Assembly: GCF_005298175.1 (NCBI RefSeq)
Contig: NZ_SZYH01000001.1
Coordinates: forward strand, 2,418,001-2,482,000
Origin: Marinobacter panjinensis
GTDB lineage: Bacteria; Pseudomonadota; Gammaproteobacteria; Pseudomonadales; Oleiphilaceae
Length of the DNA stretch: 64,000 nt
Direction: 5' to 3'
Shown here: positions 1-8,331 of the stretch, one piece after another
How positions within the stretch are numbered: position 1 is the first letter of the stretch
Layout: each line of letters begins with the position of its first letter
Made by a program: the position numbers and the translations under genes
Notes under the pieces: generated by a model
Told to the model about the DNA's origin: nothing
Database searches by the model: none
What the model saw: the letters and a program-made list of their open reading frames with translations, nothing else

Positions 1-1155
1 GTCATCGCTGGAAAGGGCCGTCACCCCCTGCTCACTGATCTGGGACACCACACGGTTGATCACTTCGTACTGTTTTTCTTCTTCCTTGAAGGCCTCCAGG
101 TCGTGGAACCGCGCAGGGTCCAGCAGACGCAGGCGTGCGAAGTGGCTGGCCACACCCACCTGCTCCGGTGTTGCCGTCAACAGTAACAAGCCCTTGCTGG
201 TTGCCGAAAGCTGTTCAACCAGACGGTATTCCGGGCTGACCGCTTGCGGACTCCAGGCCAGGTGATGAGCCTCGTCCACCACCATCAGGTCCCATCCCGC
301 GGCAATGGCATCCGCCTGGGCCTGCTCACTGGCCATCAGGAAGTCCAGACTGCACAGCGCCAGCTGTTCGCTCTCGAACGGATTCTCATCGGCGTCGGCC
401 AGGTCGTCGTCCTCTTCCGGCAGCTCGGCGAAGTCCTCCATGGCCTCGTAACGCCCCTGATCAATGATCGAGAACCGCAGATTAAACCGCCGCAGCATTT
501 CCACCAGCCACTGGTGAATCAGCGAATCCGGCACCACGATCAGCACCCGGCGAGCACGGCTGGTGTGCAGCTGGTAATGCAGGATCAGGCCTGCCTCAAT
601 GGTTTTGCCCAGGCCCACTTCGTCCGCCAGCAGAACCCGGGGGGCATAGCGTTTGGCCACTTCGTGGGCAATATAGATCTGGTGCGGCAGGTGTTGGGTA
701 CGCGCACCAATCAGACCCTGGGCAGACGATGCCCGCAGCCGGTCCTGGTGTTGTGCCGTTGCCATTCGCAAACGGAACGCACCATTGCGGTCGAACTGCC
801 CGGCAAACAAGCGCTGGTGGGGGGCTGAGAAATCCACCAGACTACTGAGCTTCACTTCGGAGATCTGGGTCAGATTATCGCTACCATCGTCAGCGTGATA
901 CATCAGCACGCCGCCCAGATCGTCAACCGCCCGGACCAGATAACGCTCGCCATCAAAGGTCTCTATTTCTTCGCCAATCTGATAGATGATTCGCGACAGA
1001 GGGGCATTATCGATGGCGTAGGTGCGCTCTTCGTCTGCGGCGGGAAAGCCCAGCGTCACCCGGCGACCGGAAATATCCGTGACAATGCCCAGGCCCAGCG
1101 CAGTATCACTGTGGCTGACCCAACGCTGGCCGATTACAAATTCCGATGTATCCAA
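1..1155 (-). CDS. rapA: RNA polymerase-associated helicase RapA, N-terminal part
   Basis: SWI2/SNF2-family ATPase that binds RNA polymerase and helps recycle it after termination. I read 385 codons before the gene runs off the left edge, so only the N-terminal third to half is present. Visible are the N-terminal Tudor-like region (FVIGQRWVSHSDTALGLG), helicase motif I (LLADEVGLGKTIEAG), motif II (VVDEAHH) and motif III (LLLTATPEQ), which match E. coli RapA closely. The start is a TTG at 1155: GGAGG lies 4 bases upstream and the next residues (DTSEF then the RapA-conserved region) fit. The gene lies 35 bp downstream of cysZ on the same strand, so co-transcription is likely. Confidence 0.95.
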   Translation of the reverse strand, partial: MDTSEFVIGQRWVSHSDTALGLGIVTDISGRRVTLGFPAADEERTYAIDNAPLSRIIYQIGEEIETFDGERYLVRAVDDLGGVLMYHADDGSDNLTQISEVKLSSLVDFSAPHQRLFAGQFDRNGAFRLRMATAQHQDRLRASSAQGLIGARTQHLPHQIYIAHEVAKRYAPRVLLADEVGLGKTIEAGLILHYQLHTSRARRVLIVVPDSLIHQWLVEMLRRFNLRFSIIDQGRYEAMEDFAELPEEDDDLADADENPFESEQLALCSLDFLMASEQAQADAIAAGWDLMVVDEAHHLAWSPQAVSPEYRLVEQLSATSKGLLLLTATPEQVGVASHFARLRLLDPARFHDLEAFKEEEKQYEVINRVVSQISEQGVTALSSDD

Positions 1156-1190
1156 GAAACCTCCGACGGATTTAGCTGACTGTTGCGGTT

Positions 1191-1958
1191 TTATACGTCT
1201 TTGTTCGATGGCCCGTTCTCTCGTACCCAATAGGCGGTTGCCCCGCAAACCGCTGCAGGAACCACTACCAGGTTCAACACCGGCACCATCGCTGCCAGGG
1301 CCACCGGAAGCCCGAACCCCAGAGCCGACAAGCGGGTATCTCCCAACAGGCGTCGCAAGGCCGGAAAGCTGACCCGGTGGTTATCCGCCGGGTAGTCCAC
1401 ATACTGAAGCGCCATCATCCAGCTATTGAACAGGAACCAGAGCACGGCCGCCACCAGGTTGACCACCGGGATAACACCGATAATAAACAGGCCAACTGCG
1501 CGAGGCAGGTAATAGACAATTTTCTGAACTTCTCGCCAGAGCGCACGGGGGATATCGCGGACGATCTGGCTCCAGCCATCCTCGGTGCTGACTTCCTGAC
1601 CGGTCAGGTGTTTTTCAGTCAATTCCGCCAGATAGCCATAGAACGGAGAGCCGATCAGGTTAGCCACAATAACGAAGCCATAGGCGAGCATGAGCAGGAT
1701 CACAGCGCCATAGAGCAGCCAGAACAACCAGTCCAGGCTTTGCAACCAGGCCCAGTCCGGCAGCCAGCCCATGGCGGCCGCGATCATGGCAGTGAATAGT
1801 TCGGCCAGGAAATAGAACAGAAGGCCGAATAACAGAATATTGATGACGAGGGGAATAACAACAAACAGCCTCAGCCCCGGCTGCCGTATCAGCCGGAATC
1901 CCTCTCCGAGATATCCCAGGCCACGGAAAAAGTTACCTTTCAACATACCTCGCAGCAC
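1191..1958 (-). CDS. cysZ: CysZ-type sulfate transporter
   Basis: Inner-membrane protein of the CysZ/EI24 family, known to take up sulfate for cysteine synthesis. It is 255 residues, the usual length, with several hydrophobic segments (near 30-50, 75-105, 150-175 and 210-240) and the family-typical N-terminus (GNFFRGLGYLGEGFRLI). The longest reading begins with GTG at 1958, but an in-frame ATG four codons later (1946) is equally possible; neither has an ideal ribosome site. No other sulfur-assimilation gene is next to it. It is followed on the same strand by rapA. Confidence 0.88.
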   Translation of the reverse strand: MLRGMLKGNFFRGLGYLGEGFRLIRQPGLRLFVVIPLVINILLFGLLFYFLAELFTAMIAAAMGWLPDWAWLQSLDWLFWLLYGAVILLMLAYGFVIVANLIGSPFYGYLAELTEKHLTGQEVSTEDGWSQIVRDIPRALWREVQKIVYYLPRAVGLFIIGVIPVVNLVAAVLWFLFNSWMMALQYVDYPADNHRVSFPALRRLLGDTRLSALGFGLPVALAAMVPVLNLVVVPAAVCGATAYWVRENGPSNKDV

Positions 1959-2030
1959 CTCAGCTTCAATGACAGTGACGGGGCGCAGAGCATATCATGT
2001 TGCAAACTCCACCACAGCCCGACGGTGTAC

Positions 2031-2453
2031 ATGGGATTTCTGACACAGCGCATTCGTTTTCTGCTTGATTATCAGCCGTTCTGGCGGGCAATGCTGGTGA
2101 TATCCGCGACAGCCATTCTCTATCTCGCAACCACGAGCGAGCCCTACCCGGTGCCTTCGTCAGATAACGACAAGCTGAATCATGTGCTGGCCTTCCTGCA
2201 ATTGACGATTGTGACACGCCTGGCCTGGCCTGGGCTAAGCCGGCTCTGGATTGCCTCTGGCCTGATCGCCTTTGGTGCGTCGATTGAAATAGTACAAGCC
2301 CAGTTACCCTATCGCACCTTCGCCGTTGCCGACATTGTGGCCGATGCCGCGGGTATTGCCGTCGGGCTGCTGCCCTGCCCGGATTTCATCAGACGGCGCG
2401 CCAAACCATCACGCAAGAAAACAGATGTGAGAGAAGAGCCCGGGCGCTTGTGA
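2031..2453 (+). CDS. VanZ-like family membrane protein
   Basis: Small integral membrane protein of about 140 residues with four hydrophobic segments and the VanZ-like pattern: a charged DNDKLNH loop before helix 2, SIEIVQ at the end of helix 3 and FAVADIVADAAG before helix 4. The family is named after VanZ (teicoplanin resistance), but most members, including this one, have no established function. The start is taken as ATG 2031; a GTG two codons earlier (2025) is possible and neither has a clear Shine-Dalgarno. It is divergent from cysZ. The C-terminus is a basic, polar tail. Confidence 0.75.
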   Translation: MGFLTQRIRFLLDYQPFWRAMLVISATAILYLATTSEPYPVPSSDNDKLNHVLAFLQLTIVTRLAWPGLSRLWIASGLIAFGASIEIVQAQLPYRTFAVADIVADAAGIAVGLLPCPDFIRRRAKPSRKKTDVREEPGRL

Positions 2454-2489
2454 GATATATCCTACAAGAGCGTAAGATCTCGCTTCTCT

Positions 2490-2506
2490 GTTACGTACGC
2501 TTACAG
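2490..2506. promoter_or_regulatory. Candidate GacA-binding palindrome upstream of the CsrB/RsmZ-type RNA
   Basis: TGTTACGTACGCTTACA is an imperfect palindrome close to the GacA/UvrY upstream activating sequence (TGTAAG, about 6 bases, CTTACA). It lies about 130 bp before the inferred small-RNA start, a distance in the range known for rsmZ-type promoters. The right half CTTACA is exact, the left half TGTTAC has changes, and the spacer is one base shorter than usual. Confidence 0.6.
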
Positions 2507-2622
2507 AACAGCTCTCGCGTGAGAAATGTCAAGCTTCTGATTTTTAAGAATTTATTGAGCAACTAAAGAGATCGTAACTTTATAGGGGTACATAATTCAC
2601 GTGCTTGTTAGCTTTCAATTGC

Positions 2623-2628
2623 TATAGT
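2623..2628 (+). promoter_or_regulatory. Probable -10 element of the small RNA promoter
   Basis: TATAGT at 2623-2628 places transcription start near 2634, just before the first GGA motif of the RNA. No good -35 hexamer lies 16-18 bp upstream, which fits an activator-dependent promoter. Confidence 0.5.
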
Positions 2629-2633
2629 GATCA

Positions 2634-2866
2634 CATCAAGGACGACAGGGAAAAGGACGACGCACTGGATGCACCCCGGCAACTGGATGCAGGGAGAGGC
2701 AAGGACACAGGGACGCCTCGCTTAAGGGATAACTAATCGGATCGCTGGCTCGGACGCTGGCACAAGGGAATGACAAGGGAAAACGGCAACGGGATGGTTG
2801 CCAACAGCGCAAGGATGCGACACCTGTTCCGAAAAAGGGTAGCCGAGAGGCTGCCCTTTTTTTTCG
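2634..2866 (+). ncRNA. CsrB/RsmZ-family regulatory RNA (CsrA/RsmA sponge)
   Basis: This 400-bp gap after the VanZ-like gene holds no convincing gene but carries 15 GGA triplets between 2640 and 2815, many as AGGGA or AAGGA, and ends in a strong intrinsic terminator. That composition is the hallmark of CsrB, CsrC, RsmY and RsmZ RNAs, which bind many copies of the translational repressor CsrA/RsmA. At least one GGA sits in the loop of a perfect hairpin (GGCAAC-GGGATG-GTTGCC, 2785-2802). CTGGATGCA is repeated at 2666 and 2684. A GacA-like palindrome lies upstream. A 79-codon reading frame starting at 2770 crosses the terminator and is not believed. Whether the family is nearer CsrB or RsmZ cannot be decided by eye. 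Confidence 0.85.
2833..2864. terminator. Bidirectional intrinsic terminator
   Basis: Stem GGGTAGCC/GGCTGCCC with a GAGA loop, flanked by A5 on the left and T8 on the right. It terminates the small RNA on the plus strand. Because A and T runs flank both sides it can also serve the methyltransferase gene that converges from the minus strand and stops at 2872. Confidence 0.9.
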
Positions 2867-2871
2867 TTTAT

Positions 2872-3537
2872 TTATCCGGACAGCCCCTCTCCCGCCCGAT
2901 AGATCCGTACCCGGTTGAACTCCTCGAACTCGTGCAGATCTGGCCAGGTGCGGGCTTCAATGACCGCTTGCTGCCGGTAACGATCATCTCCCAGATCCCT
3001 CATCCTTGAGTCCGCCAGCAACACCTGTGGTGCAGCCAGCCTGAACGCGGACAACAAGGGTCGATTATCGGGGTCGTACAGCACATCCGCTGCCGTCACA
3101 ACGCCCACATTATCTGGCCGTGTGCTCCAGTCATCACACAAAGACACCGTCACGTCGTTCAGCCTGGCATTGGCTCCGGCAGCATCCAGCGCGGCCGGGT
3201 CGATGTCACAGGCAATGGCCTCCCGCGCCCCGGCCATAGCAGCGGCAATGGCAACAATGCCCGACCCGGAACCAAAATCCAGTACCGTCTCGCCCTTCAC
3301 CAGATGAGGGTTGGCCAGGATATAAGCCGCAAGCACCTGCCCGCTGGCCCAGCAAAACGACCAGTACGCTGGCTCCGCCACCACGGCCTGGGCTTCGTCA
3401 TGGCTGATCGGTCCCTCCAGAACCGAAGGATCGAACAGATACAGGGAAACGTCCGGGCAGCCCGCAGGTACAGTGGCTGCCACCCGTCCACGGCTGAGAG
3501 TTTTTGCGAGGTGCTGGTTCAGAATGTCGGGGGTCAC
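2872..3537 (-). CDS. Class I SAM-dependent methyltransferase (PrmA / ETFB-lysine methyltransferase-like)
   Basis: A Rossmann-fold methyltransferase of about 221 residues. Motif I (VLDFGSGSGIVAIAAA) and the acidic end of strand 2 (ACDIDPAA) bind S-adenosylmethionine; WSFCWASGQVLA just before motif I is typical of the group that includes PrmA-like and ETFB lysine methyltransferases. The substrate is not identifiable from sequence. I place the start at GTG 3537, preceded by GGAG with 7 bases spacing. A longer frame from 3624 would add 29 low-similarity residues and run towards the divergent mnmH promoter region. It shares a terminator with the small RNA. Confidence 0.75.
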   Translation of the reverse strand: MTPDILNQHLAKTLSRGRVAATVPAGCPDVSLYLFDPSVLEGPISHDEAQAVVAEPAYWSFCWASGQVLAAYILANPHLVKGETVLDFGSGSGIVAIAAAMAGAREAIACDIDPAALDAAGANARLNDVTVSLCDDWSTRPDNVGVVTAADVLYDPDNRPLLSAFRLAAPQVLLADSRMRDLGDDRYRQQAVIEARTWPDLHEFEEFNRVRIYRAGEGLSG

Positions 3538-3670
3538 GGCTACTCCGGATAGGGGTCTGGCAAGGGACGCATTGTAACGGCAGCAAGGGTGACTGGCATC
3601 GGCCGGCGAGCAAAAAACCGTCACGTCCGTTATACTGCTGCCTCATTTTCAGCACGAACCAAACCCCGTC

Positions 3671-4765
3671 ATGCCGTCCAGACCCGATACCAGCGACTAC
3701 CTTGCCCTGTTCCTCAACGACGCGCCATTGATGGACGTGCGGGCCCCCGTCGAGTTCAGTAAAGGCAGTTTCCCCGGTGCCATCAATGCTCCCCTGATGA
3801 ACGACGAAGAACGCCACCGGGTAGGCATCTGTTACAAGGAAAAGGGCCAGGATGAAGCGATCAGACTCGGCCATCAACTGGTTGCCGGCGACATCAAGGC
3901 ACAGCGCATTGAAGCCTGGCGGCGTTTCACCGCCGACCATCCGAACGGTTACCTGTTCTGTTTTCGCGGCGGCCTGCGTTCGCGGCTGAGCCAGGAGTGG
4001 ATCCGTGAGGCCGGCCTCGACTACCCGCTGGTTACCGGTGGCTACAAGGCGATGCGACGCTTCCTCATCGACAGCCTGGAAGCACTGGTAGAATCCTCGG
4101 AGTTTGTCATTCTGAGCGGCCGCACCGGCACCGGCAAAACCCGTGTCCTGCAACAGCTGCCCAATCCGGTGGACCTGGAGGGCCTGGCCAATCACCGGGG
4201 CTCCAGCTTTGGCCGCCAGGTCACTCCCCAGCCATCACAGATCGATTTTGAAAACCGCCTGGCCGTTGCCATGCTCAAGGCACACCACCATGTCGGCGGG
4301 CCGGTTTATCTGGAAGATGAAAGCAGGATGGTCGGCCGTTGCGCGTTGCCGGAAAGTCTGCGCGAACGAATGACGGAAGCATCTTTGATGGTGCTTGATC
4401 AGCCTATGGAGGAGCGAATACGCATCATCCGTGAAGACTATGTCGACCAGATGGCTGCGAACTATGCTGAACGGGACGGCGTGGAGGCCGGCTGGCTCAA
4501 TTTCCGCGATTATCTGCTCAGTGCTCTGGACCGGATCCGCAAACGCCTCGGCGGTGAACGCCACAACCGGCTGCGACACATGATGGAGGACGCCCTCGAT
4601 ATACAGCAGCGGACGGCGGATGTCGCCGCGCATCATCAATGGATTCAGGCCCTGCTGGAAAACTATTACGACCCCATGTATGACTACCAGCTGGACCAGA
4701 AAAAAGGCAGGATTGTCATGCAGGGTGGGCCAGAAGCCATTATCGAGTGGGCCAGGAACAGGTAA
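3671..4765 (+). CDS. mnmH: tRNA 2-selenouridine synthase MnmH (SelU/YbbB)
   Basis: Converts 2-thiouridine to 2-selenouridine (through a geranylated intermediate) at the wobble base of Lys, Glu and Gln tRNAs. The N-terminal rhodanese domain contains LMDVRAPVEF and the catalytic Cys97 in LFCFRGG; a P-loop (SGRTGTGKT, about 149-157) follows. Length, 364 residues, is normal for the family. Selenophosphate synthase (SelD) is needed for the selenium step and is not in this window. mscS follows 49 bp later on the same strand. Confidence 0.95.
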   Translation: MPSRPDTSDYLALFLNDAPLMDVRAPVEFSKGSFPGAINAPLMNDEERHRVGICYKEKGQDEAIRLGHQLVAGDIKAQRIEAWRRFTADHPNGYLFCFRGGLRSRLSQEWIREAGLDYPLVTGGYKAMRRFLIDSLEALVESSEFVILSGRTGTGKTRVLQQLPNPVDLEGLANHRGSSFGRQVTPQPSQIDFENRLAVAMLKAHHHVGGPVYLEDESRMVGRCALPESLRERMTEASLMVLDQPMEERIRIIREDYVDQMAANYAERDGVEAGWLNFRDYLLSALDRIRKRLGGERHNRLRHMMEDALDIQQRTADVAAHHQWIQALLENYYDPMYDYQLDQKKGRIVMQGGPEAIIEWARNR

Positions 4766-4814
4766 GCATCGTATGCCACAGACAAGTAACCAAAACCGAT
4801 CAAGGAGTCACTGA

Positions 4815-5648
4815 ATGGACGATCTTCTGGGAACGAATATCAACGCCACGGAGCTGTGGGATGAGGCTCTGGCACTGGTTATGGCCTACGCCCCGAAATT
4901 CGTGCTGGCCATTGTTACACTGGTTGTCGGTCTCTGGCTGATTAACCGCTTCATCGCGGTTCTTGACAAGAAGCTGGGCGCGAAAGACCCCACCCTGAAC
5001 AAGTTCCTCTGTGGCCTGATCAGCGCCGTTTTCAAGGTCATGCTGCTGATCTCGGTCGCCTCCATGATCGGCATTGCAACCACCTCGTTCATTGCCGTCA
5101 TCGGTGCCGCCGGCCTGGCCATCGGCCTGGCGCTTCAAGGCAGCCTTGCCAACTTTGCCGGTGGCGTGCTGATCCTGATCTTCAAGCCCTTCAAGGTGGG
5201 TGACACCATCGAAGCCGAGGGTTTCCTTGGCGCGGTCGCTGAAATTCAGATTCTTTATACGGTGGTAAACACCTTCGACAACCGCCGTATCGTCATCCCC
5301 AATGGCAATCTGTCCAACTCCACCCTGGTGAACGTCAGTATCTACGACAAGCGCCGCTGCGATATGACTTTCGGCATCCATTACGACGACGACGTCGACA
5401 AGGCCAAGGCCATTCTCCAGCGCCTGTTCGATGAAGACGAGCGTTCCCTGAAGGACCCGGAGCCGCGGATCTGTGTTGGCAGCCTGGGCGATAATTCGGT
5501 CAATCTTATGTTTCGCGCCTGGGTGGCCACCGACGACCTCTGGCCGTACTACTGGGACATGCACGAAAAGGTGAAGAAGGCGTTTGATGCCGAGGGTATC
5601 ACCATCCCTTTCCCTCAGCGGGATGTGCACGTCTACAAAACCGAGTGA
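4815..5648 (+). CDS. mscS: Small-conductance mechanosensitive channel, MscS family
   Basis: Inner-membrane tension-gated channel that releases solutes on hypo-osmotic shock. The 277 residues match short MscS: TM1 about 27-48, TM2 about 66-86, and the pore-lining TM3 about 92-128 with its Gly/Ala pattern (GAAGLAIGLALQGSLANFAG), followed by the conserved KPFKVGD and the cytoplasmic beta domain (NRRIVIPNGNLSN). AAGGAG lies 8 bases before the ATG. Several MscS paralogues are usual in marine bacteria, so this need not be the E. coli orthologue. Confidence 0.92.
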   Translation: MDDLLGTNINATELWDEALALVMAYAPKFVLAIVTLVVGLWLINRFIAVLDKKLGAKDPTLNKFLCGLISAVFKVMLLISVASMIGIATTSFIAVIGAAGLAIGLALQGSLANFAGGVLILIFKPFKVGDTIEAEGFLGAVAEIQILYTVVNTFDNRRIVIPNGNLSNSTLVNVSIYDKRRCDMTFGIHYDDDVDKAKAILQRLFDEDERSLKDPEPRICVGSLGDNSVNLMFRAWVATDDLWPYYWDMHEKVKKAFDAEGITIPFPQRDVHVYKTE

Positions 5649-5713
5649 TTGGTATCTCAACAACACACTTTGTAACTCGCTTTCTGAGCAACCTCAACTA
5701 AGCTGACCAATAA

Positions 5714-5748
5714 TGGCGGTGGCGCCGGTAACAACGGCACCACCGCCA
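5714..5748. repeat. Inverted repeat (hairpin) between mscS and the ybaK-like gene
   Basis: TGGCGGTGGCGCCG at 5714-5727 pairs with CGGCACCACCGCCA at 5735-5748 with one mismatch and a 7-base loop. There is no T-run after it, so it is a weak terminator at best. The rest of the 164-bp gap shows nothing else clear. Confidence 0.55.
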
Positions 5749-5812
5749 GGCCACATGAGCCGGGCCCACAGAAAACCACCGGTTCCAGACTTGCTGGTAG
5801 GAGGTTGTCACT

Positions 5813-6370
5813 ATGCCGGTACAGCAGTTGAAGGAATTCCTTGATCAGGCAGGCGTGGAATACATGTGCCTGTCTCACCCACCTGCCTTTACTGCCCAAC
5901 AGCTGGCGCACCACGTCAAGATCGCTGGTGACCGGGTGGTAAAAACCGTGATTATAGAACTGGACGGCAAAATGGCCATGCTGGTCATGCCTGCCACCTG
6001 GCGTATTCGCTGGGACCGGTTAAGCCGGATTCTCGATACCGACTTTGTTGACCTGGCGGACGAACAGGAATTTCAGGACCGCTTCCCGGAATGCGAAGTG
6101 GGCGCCATGCCGCCGTTCGGCAACCTCTTTGATATGTCGGTGTACTGCGCCGAAGCCCTGACCCGGCAACCGGAACTGGCCTTTGCCGCCGGCAGCCACA
6201 CCGAGTCCATACATATGAAAACCGAGGATTTCCTGAACCTGGTTCACCCCATGGTTCTGGAACAGGGTTTCGTCAAGCCGGGGGCGCAAAAACCCGCCTG
6301 GCTAAAAGGTCGCCCCCGCCGGGCAGAGTCGCTGACAGACAGCCACACTGCCAACCTGGCTGGCTACTGA
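5813..6370 (+). CDS. YbaK/EbsC-type aminoacyl-tRNA deacylase-like protein
   Basis: Belongs to the YbaK/ProX editing superfamily, which hydrolyses mischarged aminoacyl-tRNAs in trans. The fold's features are visible: an N-terminal SHPPAFTAQQLAHH segment, a conserved lysine near residue 44 (GDRVVKTVII) and the glycine-rich AMPPFGNLF turn. It is 185 residues, some 25-30 longer than simple family members because of a basic, probably disordered C-terminal tail. The specificity (Cys-tRNA-Pro, Ala-tRNA-Pro or other) cannot be told. GGAGG lies 8 bases before the ATG. Confidence 0.8.
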   Translation: MPVQQLKEFLDQAGVEYMCLSHPPAFTAQQLAHHVKIAGDRVVKTVIIELDGKMAMLVMPATWRIRWDRLSRILDTDFVDLADEQEFQDRFPECEVGAMPPFGNLFDMSVYCAEALTRQPELAFAAGSHTESIHMKTEDFLNLVHPMVLEQGFVKPGAQKPAWLKGRPRRAESLTDSHTANLAGY

Positions 6371-6456
6371 AAGCACCCCTCGGTGCAGGCTTGCTCCGGG
6401 CCGCTTGTCTGAACGCGCCCATCGCGTAAACTGGGCGTATCAGACAGGAACCCGTT

Positions 6457-7743
6457 ATGACCCAAGCCTTTGATGTTGTTATTGTTGGTGCCGGCATGGT
6501 CGGCGCTGCCCTCGCCACCGGTCTTGGCCGCAGCGGCTTTCGCGTTGGCCTTGTGGATCAGGGGGCTGCGCCCTCCTACGATGCCGCTCAGCCTCCCGAC
6601 ATCCGGGTATCAGCCCTGAGTGCCGGCAGTGAGCGCTATCTGGCCGAACTGGGAGCCTGGCCAGACATCCTCGCCATGCGCGCCACCCGCTATACCCGTC
6701 TGGCGGTATGGGATGAAACTGACCATCCATTGAGCAATGTTTTGCCCCGCAAGATCGCCGAGGTGGTTTTTGACGCCCGTAATCTGTCCGCCCGCCATCT
6801 GGGCCATATTGTGGAGAACCGCATCACCCAGCAGGCACTCTGGAGCAGCGCTTCGGCACAGCCATCAGTGACCCTGTTTTGCGGCCATGCCGTCACCAGC
6901 CTCAGCAATAGCGACAACTACGCAACCGTAACGCTGGACGATGGCACGGAACTGACCGGCGAACTGGTCGTCGGTGCAGACGGCGCCAACTCCGGCGTCC
7001 GCAACCTGGCCGGCATCGGCGTCACCCGTGACCAGTACCAGCAACAGGCGATGGTGGTCTCCGTGCGCTACCAGGGCCCGGTGCAGGACATCACCTGGCA
7101 GGGCTTCTACCCCAGCGGCCCCCGGGCCTTCCTGCCACTGCATGCCGCCGGGAACGGCGAAAGCTGGGCCTCGCTGGTGTGGTACGACTCACCGGAAGAG
7201 CTGGCGCGCCTCAAATCACTGGATAACAGCGCATTGATGGCGGAAATACAGAACGCTTTCCCGCCGGAGCTGCCGCTGCTTACCCACATTGATGCCAGAG
7301 CCAGCTTCCCGATTGCGCGCCAGCACGCCAAAAACTATGTAAACAACCGCGTAGTACTGGTAGGCGACGCTGCCCATACCATCAATCCGCTGGCAGGCCA
7401 GGGCGTAAACCTGGGCTTCCAGGATGCCCGCTGCCTGCAGTCGGTCCTCCGCGAAGCCAGGCGCGCCGGCTGTGACCTGGCCAACCCTGCCCGACTTGAT
7501 CAATACGAGCAGCAACGCCGCCCGGCCAACCGCCGCATGATGCTGGCCATGGATGTTTTCTACCACCTGTTCAGCAACCGCACGCCACCCCTGCACCTGC
7601 TGCGCAACCTCGGCCTGGGGGCGGCGAAAGCCATGCCATTTGCCAGAAACCGGGTAGCCAAATACGCTATGGGTATCGATGATGACTTACCACCGGTCAT
7701 CCGCCAGCTGGCGGAGCGGTTACCGGGGTTCAAGCAGCTGTAA
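6457..7743 (+). CDS. ubiF: UbiF/UbiH/UbiI-family FAD-dependent ubiquinone-biosynthesis hydroxylase
   Basis: Aromatic-ring hydroxylase of ubiquinone biosynthesis. FAD-binding motifs are GAGMVGA (11-17), GADGANS (173-179) and GDAAHTINPLAGQGVNLG (303-320), all diagnostic of the UbiH/Coq6 family. The stretch from FYPSGPRAFLPL through WASLVWYDSP, and AMRATRYTRL near residue 75, resemble E. coli UbiF (the C6 hydroxylase) more than UbiH or UbiI, but some N-terminal positions look UbiI-like, so the exact ring position is not certain. The gene is 428 residues with AGGA before the ATG, and stands 39 bp upstream of hinT on the same strand. Confidence 0.72.
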   Translation: MTQAFDVVIVGAGMVGAALATGLGRSGFRVGLVDQGAAPSYDAAQPPDIRVSALSAGSERYLAELGAWPDILAMRATRYTRLAVWDETDHPLSNVLPRKIAEVVFDARNLSARHLGHIVENRITQQALWSSASAQPSVTLFCGHAVTSLSNSDNYATVTLDDGTELTGELVVGADGANSGVRNLAGIGVTRDQYQQQAMVVSVRYQGPVQDITWQGFYPSGPRAFLPLHAAGNGESWASLVWYDSPEELARLKSLDNSALMAEIQNAFPPELPLLTHIDARASFPIARQHAKNYVNNRVVLVGDAAHTINPLAGQGVNLGFQDARCLQSVLREARRAGCDLANPARLDQYEQQRRPANRRMMLAMDVFYHLFSNRTPPLHLLRNLGLGAAKAMPFARNRVAKYAMGIDDDLPPVIRQLAERLPGFKQL

Positions 7744-7782
7744 CTCGCTTTTCTGGCCCACATTCACCAAAAAGGACCCGTT

Positions 7783-8148
7783 ATGTCGGAGACCATCTTC
7801 ACCAAGATCATCAACCGCGAAATTCCGGCGGATATTGTTTATGAAGACGACCTCAGCCTGGCCTTCCGGGATATCAATCCACAGGCGCCGGTGCACCTGC
7901 TGATCATCCCGAAAAAAGAAATCGCAACGATCAATGACATTGCAGAGGACGACCGTGAACTGGTCGGTCATTTGTACTGGGTTGCGGGCAAACTGGCGAA
8001 GGAAATGGGTTTTGCAGACGATGGCTATCGAACAGTCATGAACTGCGGAGAAAATTCAGGGCAGACGGTGTTCCACATCCACCTGCACCTGCTGGCCGGC
8101 AAACCCATGGGCTGGCCGCCGTATACCGACAAGAAGAAGCAGGCCTGA
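7783..8148 (+). CDS. hinT: HIT-family purine nucleoside phosphoramidase HinT
   Basis: Histidine-triad hydrolase acting on AMP-lysine and related phosphoramidates. The signature GQTVFHIHLHLL (94-104) contains His98, His100 and His102. Length 121 is normal and the N-terminus (ETIFTKIINREIPADIVYEDD) is typical for bacterial HinT. AAGGA precedes the ATG. It converges on phoU, and a palindromic element (8190-8290) lies between the two. Confidence 0.95.
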   Translation: MSETIFTKIINREIPADIVYEDDLSLAFRDINPQAPVHLLIIPKKEIATINDIAEDDRELVGHLYWVAGKLAKEMGFADDGYRTVMNCGENSGQTVFHIHLHLLAGKPMGWPPYTDKKKQA

Positions 8149-8189
8149 GACTATTGGACCCAGGCGCTATCTGAGCGATTAGCCAAGCA

Positions 8190-8290
8190 GGGCCGGGGGC
8201 ACTGTACAGGACCGTGGAGCGCCAGGGATGGCGCGACCGAGCCCTACATGGACGTATTCACGGGCGTGTCCTGAACAGTGCCCCCGGCCC
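8190..8290. repeat. Palindromic intergenic element with two GGA-loop hairpins (copy 1)
   Basis: Outer arms 8190-8212 and 8268-8290 are 23-bp inverted repeats with one mismatch. The 55-bp core folds into two hairpins: GCGCCA-GGGA-TGGCGC (8219-8234) and, within GCCC/GGGC (8241-8244, 8262-8265), TAC/GTA around ATGGAC (8245-8256). The core matches that of the element at 44321-44420, while the arm sequences differ. It sits between convergent hinT and phoU, so it could also act as a transcription barrier, but there is no T-run. I cannot name the family. Confidence 0.75.
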
Positions 8291-8331
8291 GGCGAAAACT
8301 CCCGAACCAACAGGCTACACGGGCAAAGAGC

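Noticed and set aside
244..828. Plus-strand frames in the first kilobase
   Set aside because: They are shadows of rapA, whose TTG start and running off the window edge hide it from a simple ORF list.
2770..3009. 79-codon reading frame after the small RNA promoter
   Set aside because: It crosses the strong terminator at 2833-2864 and continues antisense into the methyltransferase gene; it has no ribosome site and lies inside the CsrB/RsmZ-like RNA.
5714..5748. Hairpin before the ybaK-like gene as a riboswitch
   Set aside because: A simple hairpin with one mismatch and no conserved riboswitch core or expression platform.
8190..8290. Palindromic elements as integron attC sites
   Set aside because: No RYYYAAC/GTTRRRY core sites at the termini, no integrase and no cassette array; the conserved part is the centre, not the ends.
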